NCBI RefSeq assembly: GCF_018130465.1
Contig: NZ_JAFCKJ010000001.1
Location: forward strand, 620,001 to 684,000
Source: Bradyrhizobium canariense
Lineage (GTDB): Bacteria; Pseudomonadota; Alphaproteobacteria; Rhizobiales; Xanthobacteraceae
Direction of reading: 5' to 3'
Length of the DNA stretch: 64,000 nt
The position numbers and the translations under genes were made by a program. How positions within the stretch are numbered: the stretch's first letter is position 1; the number at the start of each line of letters is the position of its first letter. Under the pieces are notes generated by a model. It was not told where the DNA came from. It saw only the letters and a program-made list of their open reading frames with translations, and did no database searches. Shown piece by piece: positions 40,406 through 50,732 of this stretch.

Positions 40406-42280
40406 ATGACGCAGATGTCACGCCGCCATGTGCTTGCCCTGGGTGCCGGCGGCGCGTTCAGCGCCGCCTGGCTGGGGGGCGCGACAGCGTCCGAAATGCC
40501 CGCCGAGGCTCACGGCATGTCGGCCTTCGGCGATCTCAAATATCCGGCCGACTTCCGCCAATTCGACTACGTCAATCTCGATGCGCCGAAAGGGGGAACG
40601 TTCTCCCTCATTCCATCGGTGCGCGCGTATAATCAGTCCTACCAGACCTTCAACTCGCTCAACGCCTTCATTCTGAAGGGGGACGGCGCGCAAGGCATGG
40701 ACATGACGTTTTCGCCGCTGATGGTGCGGGCAAGCGATGAGCCCGACGCGATGTACGGGCTTGCCGCCAAATCCGTGCGGATATCGTCGGACAAGCTGAT
40801 TTATCGCTTCACCATGCGGCCCGAGGCGAAATTCCACGACGGCACCAGGCTCACCGCGCACGACGCGGCGTTTTCGTTGACGGCGCTGAAGGCCAAGGGC
40901 CATCCGCTGATCATCGTGCAGATGCGTGACATGGTCAGCGCGGAAGCGATCGACGATGCGACCCTCGTCGTCACCTTCGCCAAGGGACGCGCGCGCGACG
41001 TGCCACTCTATGTCGCGGGACTGCCGATCTTCTCGAAAGCTTACTATGCCTCCCGTCCGTTCGACGAAACGTCTCTGGAGATCCCGCTGGGTTCGGGGCC
41101 GTACAAGGTCGGCAAGTTCGAGGCCAACCGCTACATCGAATACGAGCGCGTCAAGGACTGGTGGGCATCCGATCTTCCGGCCTGCCGGGGCAGCTACAAT
41201 TTCGACGTCGTGCGGTACGAATTCTACCGCGACCGCGATGTGGCCTTCGAAGGTTTCACCGGCAAGAACTATCTCTACCGCGAGGAGTTCACCTCCCGCC
41301 TTTGGGCGACGCGTTACGATTTTCCTGCCGTGAAGGACGGTCGCGTCAAGATGGAGGTCGTGCCCGACGACACGCCTTCCGGTGCGCAAGGATGGTTCAT
41401 CAACACGCGGCGCGACAAGTTCAAGGATCCTCGCGTGCGCGAGGCCCTGATCAATGTCTTCGACTTCGAATGGACCAACAAGACCATCATGTACGGTGCC
41501 TACGCGCGCACGGTGTCGCCGTTCCAGAACTCTGATCTCATGGCGAGCGACGGGCCGCCGCCGCCGGAAGAGCTGAAGCTGCTGGAGCCGTTTCGCGGCC
41601 AGGTTCTCGACGAAGTCTTCGCCGCGCCCTTTACGCCGCCGGTCTCTGACGGCTCCGGGCAAGACCGCAGCCTGTTGCGCAAGGCGCAGCAACTGCTCAG
41701 CGACGCCGGCCTGCCGATCAAGGACGGCAAGCGTACGCTGCCGAACGGAGAGGTGTTCAGAATCGAGTTCCTGTTGGACGAGCCTTCGTTCCAGCCGCAC
41801 CATGCGCCCTATATCAAGAATCTCGCGACGCTCGGCATCGAAGCGAGCGTGCGCCTCGTCGATGCCGTGCAATACAAGGTGCGTCAGGAAGATTTCGATT
41901 TCGACATGACGATCCAGCGCTTCAGCATGTCGGCGACGCCGGGCGATGCCATGCGCTCGTTCTTCTCGTCGCAGGTCGCGGCAACCAAGGGCTCATACAA
42001 TCTCGCGGGCGTCGCCAACCCGGCGATCGACGCCATGATCGAGAAGATCATGGCGGCCGACAGCCGTGAGGAATTGACTATCGCCTGCCGCGCCTTCGAT
42101 CGCCTGTTCCGTGCCGGCCGGTATTGGGTGCCGCAATGGTATAACAAGACGCACCGGCTTGCTTATTGGGACCAATTCGGTCATCCGCAGAAGCTGCCGC
42201 GTTATGCCAACGGCGTCGGCGCCCCCGACATCTGGTGGCATGATGGCGGCAAGGCCGCCAAGCTCGAGCAGGCGAAATAG
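40406..42280 (+). CDS. yejA: Peptide-type ABC transporter substrate-binding protein, YejA-like (second copy)
   Basis: A 624-residue paralog of the preceding protein, again with a twin-arginine-like signal (SRRHVLALGAGGAFSAAWLG). It continues FGDLKYPADFRQFDYVNLDAPKGG, and GSGPYKVGKFEANRYIEYERVKDWW is in line with YejA. It starts 14 bases after its neighbour and two bases before yejB, so it is firmly in the operon. The two binding proteins are clearly related yet well diverged, which suggests different ligands for one permease. Confidence 0.92.
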   Translation: MTQMSRRHVLALGAGGAFSAAWLGGATASEMPAEAHGMSAFGDLKYPADFRQFDYVNLDAPKGGTFSLIPSVRAYNQSYQTFNSLNAFILKGDGAQGMDMTFSPLMVRASDEPDAMYGLAAKSVRISSDKLIYRFTMRPEAKFHDGTRLTAHDAAFSLTALKAKGHPLIIVQMRDMVSAEAIDDATLVVTFAKGRARDVPLYVAGLPIFSKAYYASRPFDETSLEIPLGSGPYKVGKFEANRYIEYERVKDWWASDLPACRGSYNFDVVRYEFYRDRDVAFEGFTGKNYLYREEFTSRLWATRYDFPAVKDGRVKMEVVPDDTPSGAQGWFINTRRDKFKDPRVREALINVFDFEWTNKTIMYGAYARTVSPFQNSDLMASDGPPPPEELKLLEPFRGQVLDEVFAAPFTPPVSDGSGQDRSLLRKAQQLLSDAGLPIKDGKRTLPNGEVFRIEFLLDEPSFQPHHAPYIKNLATLGIEASVRLVDAVQYKVRQEDFDFDMTIQRFSMSATPGDAMRSFFSSQVAATKGSYNLAGVANPAIDAMIEKIMAADSREELTIACRAFDRLFRAGRYWVPQWYNKTHRLAYWDQFGHPQKLPRYANGVGAPDIWWHDGGKAAKLEQAK

Positions 42281-42282
42281 CC

Positions 42283-43392
42283 ATGAGCGCCTATATCGCC
42301 CGCCGCATCCTGCTGATGATCCCGACCTTGCTCGGGATCCTCTTCGTCTCCTTCATCGTCGTGCAGTTCGCGCCGGGCGGCCCGGTCGAGCGCGTGATCG
42401 CGCAGCTCTCGGGCGCCGATACCGGCGGGACCTCGCGCATTTCGGGCGGCAGCGACTTTGCGCAGCGCGCCCCGGGGCAGTTAGGGGCCGGCGGCGATGC
42501 CATCAACTCGAAATATCGTGGCGCGCAAGGCCTCGATCCCGATTTCATCAAAAAGCTGGAAGTGCAGTTCGGCTTCGACAAGCCGGCCCCGGAGCGCTTC
42601 GCGCTGATGGTGTGGAACTTCGCCCGCTTCGATTTCGGCAAGAGCTATTTTCGCGACGTCAGCGTCCTGCAGCTCGTCAAGGAGAAGTTGCCGGTTTCGA
42701 TCTCGCTCGGCATCTGGCTGACGCTGCTGACCTACCTGATCTCGATTCCGCTCGGCATCCGCAAGGCGGTCAGGGACGGAACGCGTTTCGACACCTGGAC
42801 GTCGAGCGTGCTCGTGCTCGGCTACGCCATTCCCGGCTTCCTGTTCGCGATCCTCCTGATCATCCTGTTTGCCGGAGGCTCGTTCTTCAACTGGTTTCCG
42901 CTGCGCGGATTGACCTCAGACGGCTGGTCGCAATTCCCCTGGTACTGGAAGATCATCGATTACTTCTGGCATTTGACGCTGCCGCTGATCGCCATGGGGC
43001 TCGGTGCGTTCACCACCATGACGTTCCTGACCAAGAACTCGTTTCTGGACGAGATCCGCAAGCAATACGTGATGACCGCGCGCGCGAAAGGCTGCAGCGA
43101 GAACCGGGTGCTCTATGGTCACGTCTTCCGCAACGCGATGCTCATCGTCATCGCCGGCTTTCCCAGCACCTTCATTCACGCCTTCTTCTCGGGCTCGCTT
43201 CTGATCGAGACCATCTTCTCGCTGGACGGACTGGGGCTGCTCAGTTTCGAAAGCGTTCTCAACCGCGACTACCCCGTTGTGTTCGGCACGCTCTTCATCT
43301 TTTCGCTCGTCGGCCTCGTGATCAACCTGATCTCCGACCTGACCTATATGTGGATCGATCCGCGGATTGATTTCGAGGCGCGGGAGGTCTGA
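42283..43392 (+). CDS. yejB: Peptide ABC transporter permease, YejB type
   Basis: A 369-residue inner-membrane permease. It starts MSAYIARRILLMIPTLLGILFVSFIVVQFAPGGPVER; residues 40-85 form the YejB-specific insert with the QGLDPDFIKKLEVQFGFDKP stretch, and the EAA-loop region reads MTARAKGCSENRVLYGHVFRNAM. It forms the channel with YejE. Its stop overlaps the yejE start by one base. Confidence 0.94.
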   Translation: MSAYIARRILLMIPTLLGILFVSFIVVQFAPGGPVERVIAQLSGADTGGTSRISGGSDFAQRAPGQLGAGGDAINSKYRGAQGLDPDFIKKLEVQFGFDKPAPERFALMVWNFARFDFGKSYFRDVSVLQLVKEKLPVSISLGIWLTLLTYLISIPLGIRKAVRDGTRFDTWTSSVLVLGYAIPGFLFAILLIILFAGGSFFNWFPLRGLTSDGWSQFPWYWKIIDYFWHLTLPLIAMGLGAFTTMTFLTKNSFLDEIRKQYVMTARAKGCSENRVLYGHVFRNAMLIVIAGFPSTFIHAFFSGSLLIETIFSLDGLGLLSFESVLNRDYPVVFGTLFIFSLVGLVINLISDLTYMWIDPRIDFEAREV

Positions 43393-44573
43393 TGACGCTG
43401 GCCGCCCCCACCACCCCGATCGAAACCACTGCGAAGTCGCCGCTCGGCGATGCCGTGCCGATCACGCGCAAACCGTTCGTGCCATCGCCGCTCAACAGGC
43501 GGCGCTGGCAGAATTTCAAGGCGAACCGGCGCGGCTATTGGTCGTTCTGGATCTTCATGATCCTGTTCGTGGTGTCGCTGTTCGCCGAGCTGATCGCCAA
43601 TGATCGGCCGTTCCTGATCAAATATGACGGCCACCTCTATTGGCCGTCCGTTGTCACCTATTCGGAAACCACTTTCGGCGGCGACTTCGAAACGGCGGCC
43701 GACTATCGCGATCCCTTTTTGCAGAAGCTGATCAGGGACAAGGGCGGCAGCATCGTCTGGCCGCTGATCCGCTACTCCTACGACACCCACAATCTCGATC
43801 TGCCGACGCCGGCGCCGTCGCGGCCGACCTGGATGCTGACGGAAGCGCAGTGCAAGCCTGTGGTCGAGAAGAAAGGCCTCAAGAGCTGCCGCGATCTCGA
43901 ATACAACTGGCTCGGCACCGACGATCAGGGCCGCGACGTGGTGGCGCGGCTGATCTACGGCTTCCGCATCTCGGTGCTGTTCGGCCTCTGCCTGACCATC
44001 GTCTCCTCCATCGTCGGCATCGCGGCCGGCGCGGTGCAGGGCTATTTCGGCGGCTGGATCGACCTGTTGTTCCAGCGTTTCATCGAAATATGGACTGCGA
44101 TCCCCTCGCTCTATCTGCTGCTGATCCTGTCCTCGGTGCTCGTGCCCGGTTTCTTCGTGCTTCTCGGCATCCTGCTGTTGTTTTCCTGGGTGTCGCTGGT
44201 CGGACTCGTGCGCGCGGAATTTCTGCGCGGGCGCAATTTCGAGTACATCCAGGCGGCGCGGGCGCTCGGCGTGTCGAACAAGGTCATCATGTTCCGGCAT
44301 CTGTTGCCGAACGCGATGGTCGCGACCATGACGTTCCTGCCGTTCATCGTGTCGAGTTCGGTGATGACGCTGACGGCGCTCGACTTCCTGGGGTTCGGAC
44401 TGCCGCCCGGCTCGCCGTCGCTCGGCGAGCTGCTGTCGCAGGGCAAGTCCAACGTGCAGGCGCCTTGGCTCGGTTTCTCCGGCTTCTTCTCGGTCGCGAT
44501 CATGCTGTCGCTCTTGATCTTCATCGGCGAGGCCGTGCGCGACGCCTTCGATCCGCGCAAGACGTTCAGGTAA
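43392..44573 (+). CDS. yejE: Peptide ABC transporter permease, YejE type
   Basis: A 393-residue permease. The N-terminal cytoplasmic segment contains PLNRRRWQNFKANRRGYWSFWIF, followed by a large periplasmic loop and NWLGTDDQGRDVVARLIYGFRISVLFG, typical of DppC/OppC/YejE. The EAA loop is QAARALGVSNKVIMFRHLLPNAM. It precedes yejF by four bases. Confidence 0.94.
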   Translation: MTLAAPTTPIETTAKSPLGDAVPITRKPFVPSPLNRRRWQNFKANRRGYWSFWIFMILFVVSLFAELIANDRPFLIKYDGHLYWPSVVTYSETTFGGDFETAADYRDPFLQKLIRDKGGSIVWPLIRYSYDTHNLDLPTPAPSRPTWMLTEAQCKPVVEKKGLKSCRDLEYNWLGTDDQGRDVVARLIYGFRISVLFGLCLTIVSSIVGIAAGAVQGYFGGWIDLLFQRFIEIWTAIPSLYLLLILSSVLVPGFFVLLGILLLFSWVSLVGLVRAEFLRGRNFEYIQAARALGVSNKVIMFRHLLPNAMVATMTFLPFIVSSSVMTLTALDFLGFGLPPGSPSLGELLSQGKSNVQAPWLGFSGFFSVAIMLSLLIFIGEAVRDAFDPRKTFR

Positions 44574-44577
44574 GCCA

Positions 44578-46215
44578 ATGGACGCGATCAACCAGCCCCT
44601 GCTCAGCGTGCGCGACCTCTCGGTGGCCTTCCACCAGGGCGGCGCCACCACGCTCGCCGTCGACAAGATCTCGTTCCAGATCAAACGCGGCGAGTGCGTG
44701 GCGCTGGTCGGCGAGTCCGGCTCCGGCAAGTCGGTCAGCGCGCTCTCGATCCTCAAGCTCTTGCCCTATCCGAACGCCTCGCATCCCTCGGGCAGCATCC
44801 GCTTCAAGGGACAGGAACTGATCGATCGGTCGGAGCAGGAGATGCGCGAGATTCGCGGCAGCGACATCTCGATCATCTTCCAGGAGCCGATGACCTCGCT
44901 CAACCCACTGCACACGATCGAGGCGCAGATCGGCGAGATCATCCAGCTGCACAATTCGACCAGCAATGCCGAGGCGCGCAGGCGGACGCTGGAATTGCTG
45001 ACGCAGGTCGGCATTCCCGAGCCTGAAACGCGGCTGAAGAGCTATCCGCACCAGCTCTCCGGCGGCCAGCGCCAGCGCGTGATGATCGCGATGGCGCTCG
45101 CCAACGAGCCGGACCTCCTGATCGCGGACGAGCCGACCACGGCGCTCGACGTCACCGTGCAGGCGCAGATCCTGACGCTGCTCGCAGAGATCCGCGGCCG
45201 GCTCGGCATGAGCCTGCTCTTCATCACCCACGATCTCGGCATCGTGCGCCGCATCGCCGACCAGGTCTGTGTCATGAAGGGGGGCGAGATCGTCGAGCAG
45301 GGGCCGGTCGAGCAGGTCTTCAAGAGCCCGAAGCATCCCTATACGCGCGACCTGCTCGCCGCGGAACCGAAGCCGGATCCAGCGCCGCCGCAGCCGGATG
45401 CACCGGTGGTGATGTCGGCCGACGACCTGAAAGTCTGGTTTCCGATCAAGCGCGGGTTGATGCGCAAGACGGTCGGTCACATCAAGGCGGTCGACGGCGT
45501 CAGCATCGCCGTGCGCAAGGGCGAGACGCTCGGCGTTGTCGGCGAGTCCGGCTCGGGCAAGACCACGCTGGGGCTCGCATTGCTGCGGCTGATCTCCTCG
45601 AACGGACGCATCGTGTTCCTGGGAAAAGATATCCAGGGTCTGCGCTTCAAGGAGATGCGGCCGTTCCGGCGCGACATGCAGATCGTGTTCCAGGATCCGT
45701 TCGGCTCGCTCAGCCCGCGCATGTCGGTCGCCGACATCGTCGCCGAGGGCCTCACCGTGCATCAGCCGAAGCTCTCGCGCGAGGAGCGTGAGGAGCGCGT
45801 CGTCAAGGCGCTCGAGGACGTCGGACTGAAGCCGGATACCCGCTACCGTTATCCGCATGAATTCTCCGGCGGCCAGCGCCAGCGCATCAGCATCGCGCGG
45901 GCGGTGGTGCTGGAGCCGGATTTCGTCGTGCTGGACGAGCCGACCAGTGCGCTCGACATGCTGATTCAGGCGCAGATGGTCGATCTGCTACGTGAATTGC
46001 AGCGCAGGCGCGATCTCACCTACATGTTCATCTCGCACGATCTGCGCGTCGTCGCCTCGCTCGCCAGCCATCTGATCGTGATGCGCGGCGGCAAGGTGGT
46101 CGAGGAAGGCCAGGCCGCCGAGCTCTTCAAGAACCCGAAGACGGATTACACGCGCGCGCTGTTTGCGGCGGCGTTCCGGCTGGAGACTGCGGGGAACGGG
46201 TCGGCGGCGATGTAG
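44578..46215 (+). CDS. yejF: Peptide ABC transporter dual ATPase, YejF type
   Basis: A 545-residue protein with two complete ATPase domains. Domain 1 has [30 protein letters not shown] and [12 protein letters not shown]; domain 2 has [30 protein letters not shown] and [12 protein letters not shown]. One protein therefore supplies both nucleotide sites for YejB/YejE. It is last in the operon; the next gene is convergent and only six bases separate the stops. Confidence 0.95.
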   Translation: MDAINQPLLSVRDLSVAFHQGGATTLAVDKISFQIKRGECVALVGESGSGKSVSALSILKLLPYPNASHPSGSIRFKGQELIDRSEQEMREIRGSDISIIFQEPMTSLNPLHTIEAQIGEIIQLHNSTSNAEARRRTLELLTQVGIPEPETRLKSYPHQLSGGQRQRVMIAMALANEPDLLIADEPTTALDVTVQAQILTLLAEIRGRLGMSLLFITHDLGIVRRIADQVCVMKGGEIVEQGPVEQVFKSPKHPYTRDLLAAEPKPDPAPPQPDAPVVMSADDLKVWFPIKRGLMRKTVGHIKAVDGVSIAVRKGETLGVVGESGSGKTTLGLALLRLISSNGRIVFLGKDIQGLRFKEMRPFRRDMQIVFQDPFGSLSPRMSVADIVAEGLTVHQPKLSREEREERVVKALEDVGLKPDTRYRYPHEFSGGQRQRISIARAVVLEPDFVVLDEPTSALDMLIQAQMVDLLRELQRRRDLTYMFISHDLRVVASLASHLIVMRGGKVVEEGQAAELFKNPKTDYTRALFAAAFRLETAGNGSAAM

Positions 46216-46221
46216 CGTCCG

Positions 46222-47076
46222 TCAGAGCCGCTTGATCGCGGTGACCTCACTGCCGGCTTGCTTGATCCTTGCGATTGCCGGCTCGACCGGCTCGATCACC
46301 GTTGCCATATGATGCGCATTGGCGTGAACCATGGTGCTGCCATCGCGGACGATGGCGACATGCCCCTTCCAGAAAATGAGATCGCCGCGCAGCAAGCTGC
46401 TCTGCTCATGCGGCTCCAGCGCGCGGCCGAGCCCGGCCTGCTGCATGTCGCTGTCGCGCGGGCAGCCGATGCCCGCCGATGTCAGCGAGACCTGGACGAG
46501 GCCGGAGCAATCGATGCCAAGGCTGCTTTTGCCACCCCAGAGATAGGGCGTGCCGACGAAACGCTCGGCGACTGCGACGAAATCCGGCTCGCGATGACCA
46601 AGCGGGGCGAGATGGGCCCTGGGCAGATATTGTCCGTCGCGCGTCACGGCGAAGCTGCCGTCCTCGCGCGCGACCGCGACCTTCGATCCCATCATCAGCG
46701 TGTCTACCGGCGGCAGCTTGATCGAGGGACCGGGGAAGACAAAGGTTCGTAGCGCACTGACCATGTGGGTCGGGGCGGCCGAGGGCTTCATGAGCGCTGC
46801 ATCCGGCAGCCAGCCGACATAGCCGTCACCGGAAAGCTGACCCCATGCCCAGCCTTCGCCGTTGCGGTCGTAGACCGTGACGCGCTCGCCGCGCAACGCT
46901 TGTGTCATCAGCATCGCGTTCGACGACGGTTGCTCGCGCACGGGCGCGATCGCCTCGAATATCTCGAACTCCTCGCCCGTGACGAAGCGATCCGCCTGCA
47001 CCTTGCCTTCGAGATATTTCGCGGCGAGGTCGCCCCGCGCCGGTGTCAGCCGCGGATCTCGTCCAGGATCATGCAT
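46222..47076 (-). CDS. NlpC/P60-family cell-wall peptidase with SH3 domains
   Basis: A 284-residue hydrolase. N-terminal SH3-like units (about 35-160; RGERVTVYDRNGEGWAWGQLSGDGYVGWL) precede an NlpC/P60 domain with catalytic C190 in LGIDCSGLVQ, H239 in KGHVAIV and H251. No clear signal peptide is present, as in dipeptidyl-peptidase VI-type enzymes that cut murein peptides in the cytoplasm. It overlaps the aminopeptidase gene by 8 bases, so the pair may work together on recycled muropeptides (inference). Confidence 0.9.
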   Translation of the reverse strand: MHDPGRDPRLTPARGDLAAKYLEGKVQADRFVTGEEFEIFEAIAPVREQPSSNAMLMTQALRGERVTVYDRNGEGWAWGQLSGDGYVGWLPDAALMKPSAAPTHMVSALRTFVFPGPSIKLPPVDTLMMGSKVAVAREDGSFAVTRDGQYLPRAHLAPLGHREPDFVAVAERFVGTPYLWGGKSSLGIDCSGLVQVSLTSAGIGCPRDSDMQQAGLGRALEPHEQSSLLRGDLIFWKGHVAIVRDGSTMVHANAHHMATVIEPVEPAIARIKQAGSEVTAIKRL

Positions 47077-48442
47077 AGCGCTCGCTCAGCAATGTGTAGA
47101 TCGCGCGCGCGGCCTGGCACTCACCGCCCTCGGGGCGGGCGGGCTTCGCCGACGGCGTCCAGCCGTAGATGTCGACATGCAGCCAGCTTTTGGCCTGTTC
47201 GACGAAGCGTTGCAGGAATAGCGCGCAAATGATCGAGCCGGCAAAGCCGCCGGACGGTGCGTTGGTGATGGTGGCCGTCTTGGAGTCCAGCCACGCATCG
47301 TAAGGCGGCCACAGCGGCATGCGCCACAACGGATCGTTCTCCTTCACCGCGCATCGTGCGACGTCGGCGGCTAGCGTCTCATCATTGGTGTAAAAGGGCG
47401 GTAAATCCGGCCCCAGTGCGACGCGTGCCGCTCCCGTCAACGTGCCGAGATCGATCAGCAGGTCCGGCTTTTCCTCGTCCGCCAGCGCCAGCGCGTCGGC
47501 GAGCACCAGCCGCCCCTCCGCGTCCGTATTGCCGATCTCGACCGTGATGCCCTTGCGCGAGGTGAAGATGTCGAGCGGGCGGAAGGCATTGCCCGCGACC
47601 GCGTTCTCCACGGCCGGAATTAGCACGCGCAGCCGCACCTTGAGCTTCGCATCCATCACCATGCGCGCCAGCGCCAGCACGTTGGCGGCGCCGCCCATGT
47701 CCTTCTTCATGATCAGCATGCCGCTCGAAGGCTTCAGGTCGAGCCCGCCGGTGTCGAAGCAGACGCCCTTGCCGACCAGCGTCACCTTGGGATGAGCGGG
47801 GTCGCCCCAGCCGATGTCGATCAGCCGCGGCGCGCGGTCCGAGGCCATGCCGACGGCGTGGATCAGCGGGAAATTCGTCTTCAAGTCATCACCGATGGTG
47901 CAGGCAAAGCTTGCACCGAATTCGGCGGCGAGATCTTGCGCTGCTACGGCCAGCTCCTCCGGCCCCATGTCGTTGGCCGGCGTGTTGATGAGATCGCGCG
48001 CCAGCATCGCAGCGTCCGCCATGCGGGTGATCTCGGCCGCGTCGACGCCGTCGGGCGGCACGAGGCGGACCTCGGGGCGATCCGCCTGGCGGTACCGGGC
48101 GAAGCGGTAGCTGCCGAGCGCGAAGGCGAGTGCGGCCAGCCGTGCATCGTGCGGTGCATTGGCGAAGCGATAGATGCCCGGCGGCAGCAGGCCGGGCAGG
48201 GCGCCCGGTCGGAACAGGTCGCGCGATCTTGCACCTTCGTCCTCGAGGCCGAACAGCACTTGCGCGATCGCGCCATCGGGCGCGGGCAGTGCGAGATAGC
48301 CGCCCGGCTTTGCGGTAAAGGCGCTTGCCGTGGCGAACCGGCGTTGCGCCGCCGGTAGCCACTCGGCGACCTGATCCCAGCTCGACTTGGTGACGAAGGT
48401 GATCGGGATGGCGGTGGGCGACGTCTCGAAGACAGAAGGCAT
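47069..48442 (-). CDS. Leucyl aminopeptidase-family (M17) metallopeptidase
   Basis: A 457-residue M17 enzyme. The metal-binding core reads LVGKGVCFDTGGLDLKPSSG, KKDMGGAANVL and EIGNTDAEGRLVLADALALA, with all the usual Lys, Asp and Glu residues. The N-terminal domain is short compared with E. coli PepA. It removes N-terminal residues from peptides in the cytoplasm. It is followed by the overlapping NlpC/P60 gene and lies near the yej peptide importer, a setting suited to peptide use. Confidence 0.92.
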   Translation of the reverse strand: MPSVFETSPTAIPITFVTKSSWDQVAEWLPAAQRRFATASAFTAKPGGYLALPAPDGAIAQVLFGLEDEGARSRDLFRPGALPGLLPPGIYRFANAPHDARLAALAFALGSYRFARYRQADRPEVRLVPPDGVDAAEITRMADAAMLARDLINTPANDMGPEELAVAAQDLAAEFGASFACTIGDDLKTNFPLIHAVGMASDRAPRLIDIGWGDPAHPKVTLVGKGVCFDTGGLDLKPSSGMLIMKKDMGGAANVLALARMVMDAKLKVRLRVLIPAVENAVAGNAFRPLDIFTSRKGITVEIGNTDAEGRLVLADALALADEEKPDLLIDLGTLTGAARVALGPDLPPFYTNDETLAADVARCAVKENDPLWRMPLWPPYDAWLDSKTATITNAPSGGFAGSIICALFLQRFVEQAKSWLHVDIYGWTPSAKPARPEGGECQAARAIYTLLSERYA

Positions 48443-48644
48443 TGGCGGGTCCGGATCGTCAGATCGAGCGGGTCATACGAACGGACGAGATTTCGCAGAG
48501 TTTCGCCGCCGCTGCAATCAGCTTTGCTGCCATCGTTCAGTGATCCGCTACTCGCAGCAAAGCGGCCATGCTAGGTTCCGGCAACGGCCGTCAGGTGCGG
48601 ATATCTCCCGCGGCCGACGACAAGGCCGGCCGGGAGGAAATGCA

Positions 48645-48848
48645 ATGGAATTTGTGTGGAGCGTGGTCACATTCATCGGCCAGGCGGTCGAGGCGATTTT
48701 TGGCTATGTCGAGCATCATCATTGGATATTCGCGTTCCTTGCCGGCGGTTACGTCTTCTATCTCCACGACCGCTCCGTTCACGCGCGGTTCGATGCACTT
48801 GACAAGCGCATTGACGAAATCCGCAAGCGGCTCGCCATCGAATATTGA
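48645..48848 (+). CDS. Small membrane protein, unknown function
   Basis: A 67-residue protein with one or two hydrophobic segments (MEFVWSVVTFIGQAVEAIFG; HHWIFAFLAGGYVFYLH) and a charged C-terminal helix (DALDKRIDEIRKRLAIEY). ATG at 48645 is preceded by GGAGG. The open frame continues upstream but that part is antisense to the aminopeptidase region and not protein-like. No known family recognised. Confidence 0.7.
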   Translation: MEFVWSVVTFIGQAVEAIFGYVEHHHWIFAFLAGGYVFYLHDRSVHARFDALDKRIDEIRKRLAIEY

Positions 48849-49135
48849 TCGGGTGAGCGAAACCATCATCGGGCAGGCCGCGTATCTCATGCTGAGAACT
48901 GCCGTTCACGCGAGCGCGACCGCAGGGCTTTACTAGCGCTGCGGTTGTGGCATTATTGACCAATATTTTAGATTGTGTCGTGCGTTTCTGCACGCAGCGA
49001 GCGCAGCAACGGGGCATGCGGTCGATTCTTCCCCTGGCTCATCATGGCTCGGGTTGATACCGGACGGAACCTGATCGTCGAAGGCATTTCTCTCATCGTT
49101 TGGGCGGCGCAGCATTCGCAAATAAGCGACGCAAA

Positions 49136-50638
49136 ATGGATAGATCGTTCGTCATCGTACAGATTTCCGACCTGCATCTGGACGGGTCGGGTCGGCTGCT
49201 TGCGACGATCGAGACGCTCACTGCCGCAATTCGCGAGAGGATGGCGGACTTCGCGGATATTCCCGATCGCATCCTGCTGATCACGGGCGATCTCGTGGAC
49301 GACCCGACGCCGCGTGCGCTCGACGAAGCGCTCGCCGTCATTGCGTCCTTCCGGCAGACCGGATTGTTCACCGACATCCAGGCAATTGCCGGCAATCACG
49401 ACGTCAAGCGTCCGAGCCAGCGTGCAGGCCGTCACGACGTCTATGATTACCTGCATTTGCCGCGGACCTCGAAGAGCGTCTACTACCGTCAGGCCGGCCT
49501 CGATCTGGTGCTGCTGGATTCCAACCGCGCGAGCCTCACGACGCTCGCGAGCGGCAACATCGACCAGAGCGCCTATAACGTCATGGTTTCGGATTCCGCG
49601 CGGCTGAGCGTCGAGCTCGCGGGCAGCCTTGGGTCGGCCGGCCGCGCCGATTATGCCGAGCCGGCGGAAAACCTGGTGCGCGTGCTGGCGCTGCACCATC
49701 ATCCACTGCCGCAGGCGACCGGAGAGGGAAAGCGGTTTCTCGGCGTGCCCGACGAACCGCTGATGTATCTCGCCGCGCCCGCGACCTTCCTCGAAGCGGC
49801 GACGTCGCTCAACGTCGATCTGGTTCTGCACGGACACCGACATGTCGAAGGGCTGACACGCTATTCGATCCCCGATCCGCGCGCCACGTCGAGCGAGGGC
49901 GCTGAAGCATTCTGGCGCACGATCTACGTCTTGTCCTGTCCGTCGTCGACCGGGCAGGCCGGTGACGATGCCGGCTTCAATCTCATCCATTTCGGCCCGA
50001 TCTCCCATGCCGGCCGCACCGGGTATCGCTTCGCGATCGCCCGCTACTCACGTCCGCGCAACGATGGTGTCTTCAGACCGCTCGATTCCAACCTGCCGCA
50101 CGGCGTCGTCAGGCTGCCGGCCGGGCGGGATTTTTCCCGTGACCCGGCCGTCCAGTCGGGCATCGAGATCGACGCATGCACGACGTTGAAACGGGATCAG
50201 GTCGCAGCATTCGCCAGCCGGCTCCTGCTGCGCCGCGCCTTCTATGCCGACGGCGAGGTGGATTGGGCCAATTTGTTCCACGTCTATCTCGTCACCTCTC
50301 ACGCCTGGGCCGATCTCGAAAGCAAGTTCTTGAGGTCTGCGCGCAAGCATGACGTCGAGGCGGCGGCCGTGGTGACGTCGCTGCTGCGCCAATTGATAGA
50401 GCAATCGGCAAATGTGCTCGGCATCGACGACGTTCAGCTCGACGAGTTCCGCGCGAGGCGCCTGGTCAATCATGACGATCTTCGGCGCGAATTGCCGAGC
50501 GTGGCGCGCCCGGGCATCGATGTCGAGATCCAGGCGCGGCAACGACTGCAATTGCTGCGGGAACTGAACGAGCAGGCGAAGGCGCTCGGCCTCGATCCGG
50601 GGCTCGGTGGCAAGGTACCGCCGCAGGCGTTGCAGTGA
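49136..50638 (+). CDS. Metallophosphoesterase with an uncharacterised C-terminal region
   Basis: A 500-residue protein. The calcineurin-like core is complete: SDLHLDG (D12, H14), TGDLVDD (about 51), GNHDV (86-89), LALHHHPLP and LHGHRHVEG. This accounts for roughly the first 290 residues. The last 210 residues, helical and ending in RLQLLRELNEQAKALGLDPG, match no domain I recognise. ATG at 49136 begins exactly at the first core strand. It stands alone in the plus direction. Substrates of this superfamily range from cyclic nucleotides to nucleic acids and cannot be told here. Confidence 0.85.
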   Translation: MDRSFVIVQISDLHLDGSGRLLATIETLTAAIRERMADFADIPDRILLITGDLVDDPTPRALDEALAVIASFRQTGLFTDIQAIAGNHDVKRPSQRAGRHDVYDYLHLPRTSKSVYYRQAGLDLVLLDSNRASLTTLASGNIDQSAYNVMVSDSARLSVELAGSLGSAGRADYAEPAENLVRVLALHHHPLPQATGEGKRFLGVPDEPLMYLAAPATFLEAATSLNVDLVLHGHRHVEGLTRYSIPDPRATSSEGAEAFWRTIYVLSCPSSTGQAGDDAGFNLIHFGPISHAGRTGYRFAIARYSRPRNDGVFRPLDSNLPHGVVRLPAGRDFSRDPAVQSGIEIDACTTLKRDQVAAFASRLLLRRAFYADGEVDWANLFHVYLVTSHAWADLESKFLRSARKHDVEAAAVVTSLLRQLIEQSANVLGIDDVQLDEFRARRLVNHDDLRRELPSVARPGIDVEIQARQRLQLLRELNEQAKALGLDPGLGGKVPPQALQ

Positions 50639-50732
50639 TGGGTGCGGGTCGGGGGCGTTAACCGGCCGTTAGGGTTAACAGTCTATTGCTGGCGCGTTCG
50701 GCTCGATCAATCGGCTCGAGAGTCAAAGCGTC

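Noticed and set aside
48849-49135. Small gene between the membrane protein and the metallophosphoesterase
   Set aside because: Only short frames without ribosome sites or protein-like composition were found in these 287 bases.
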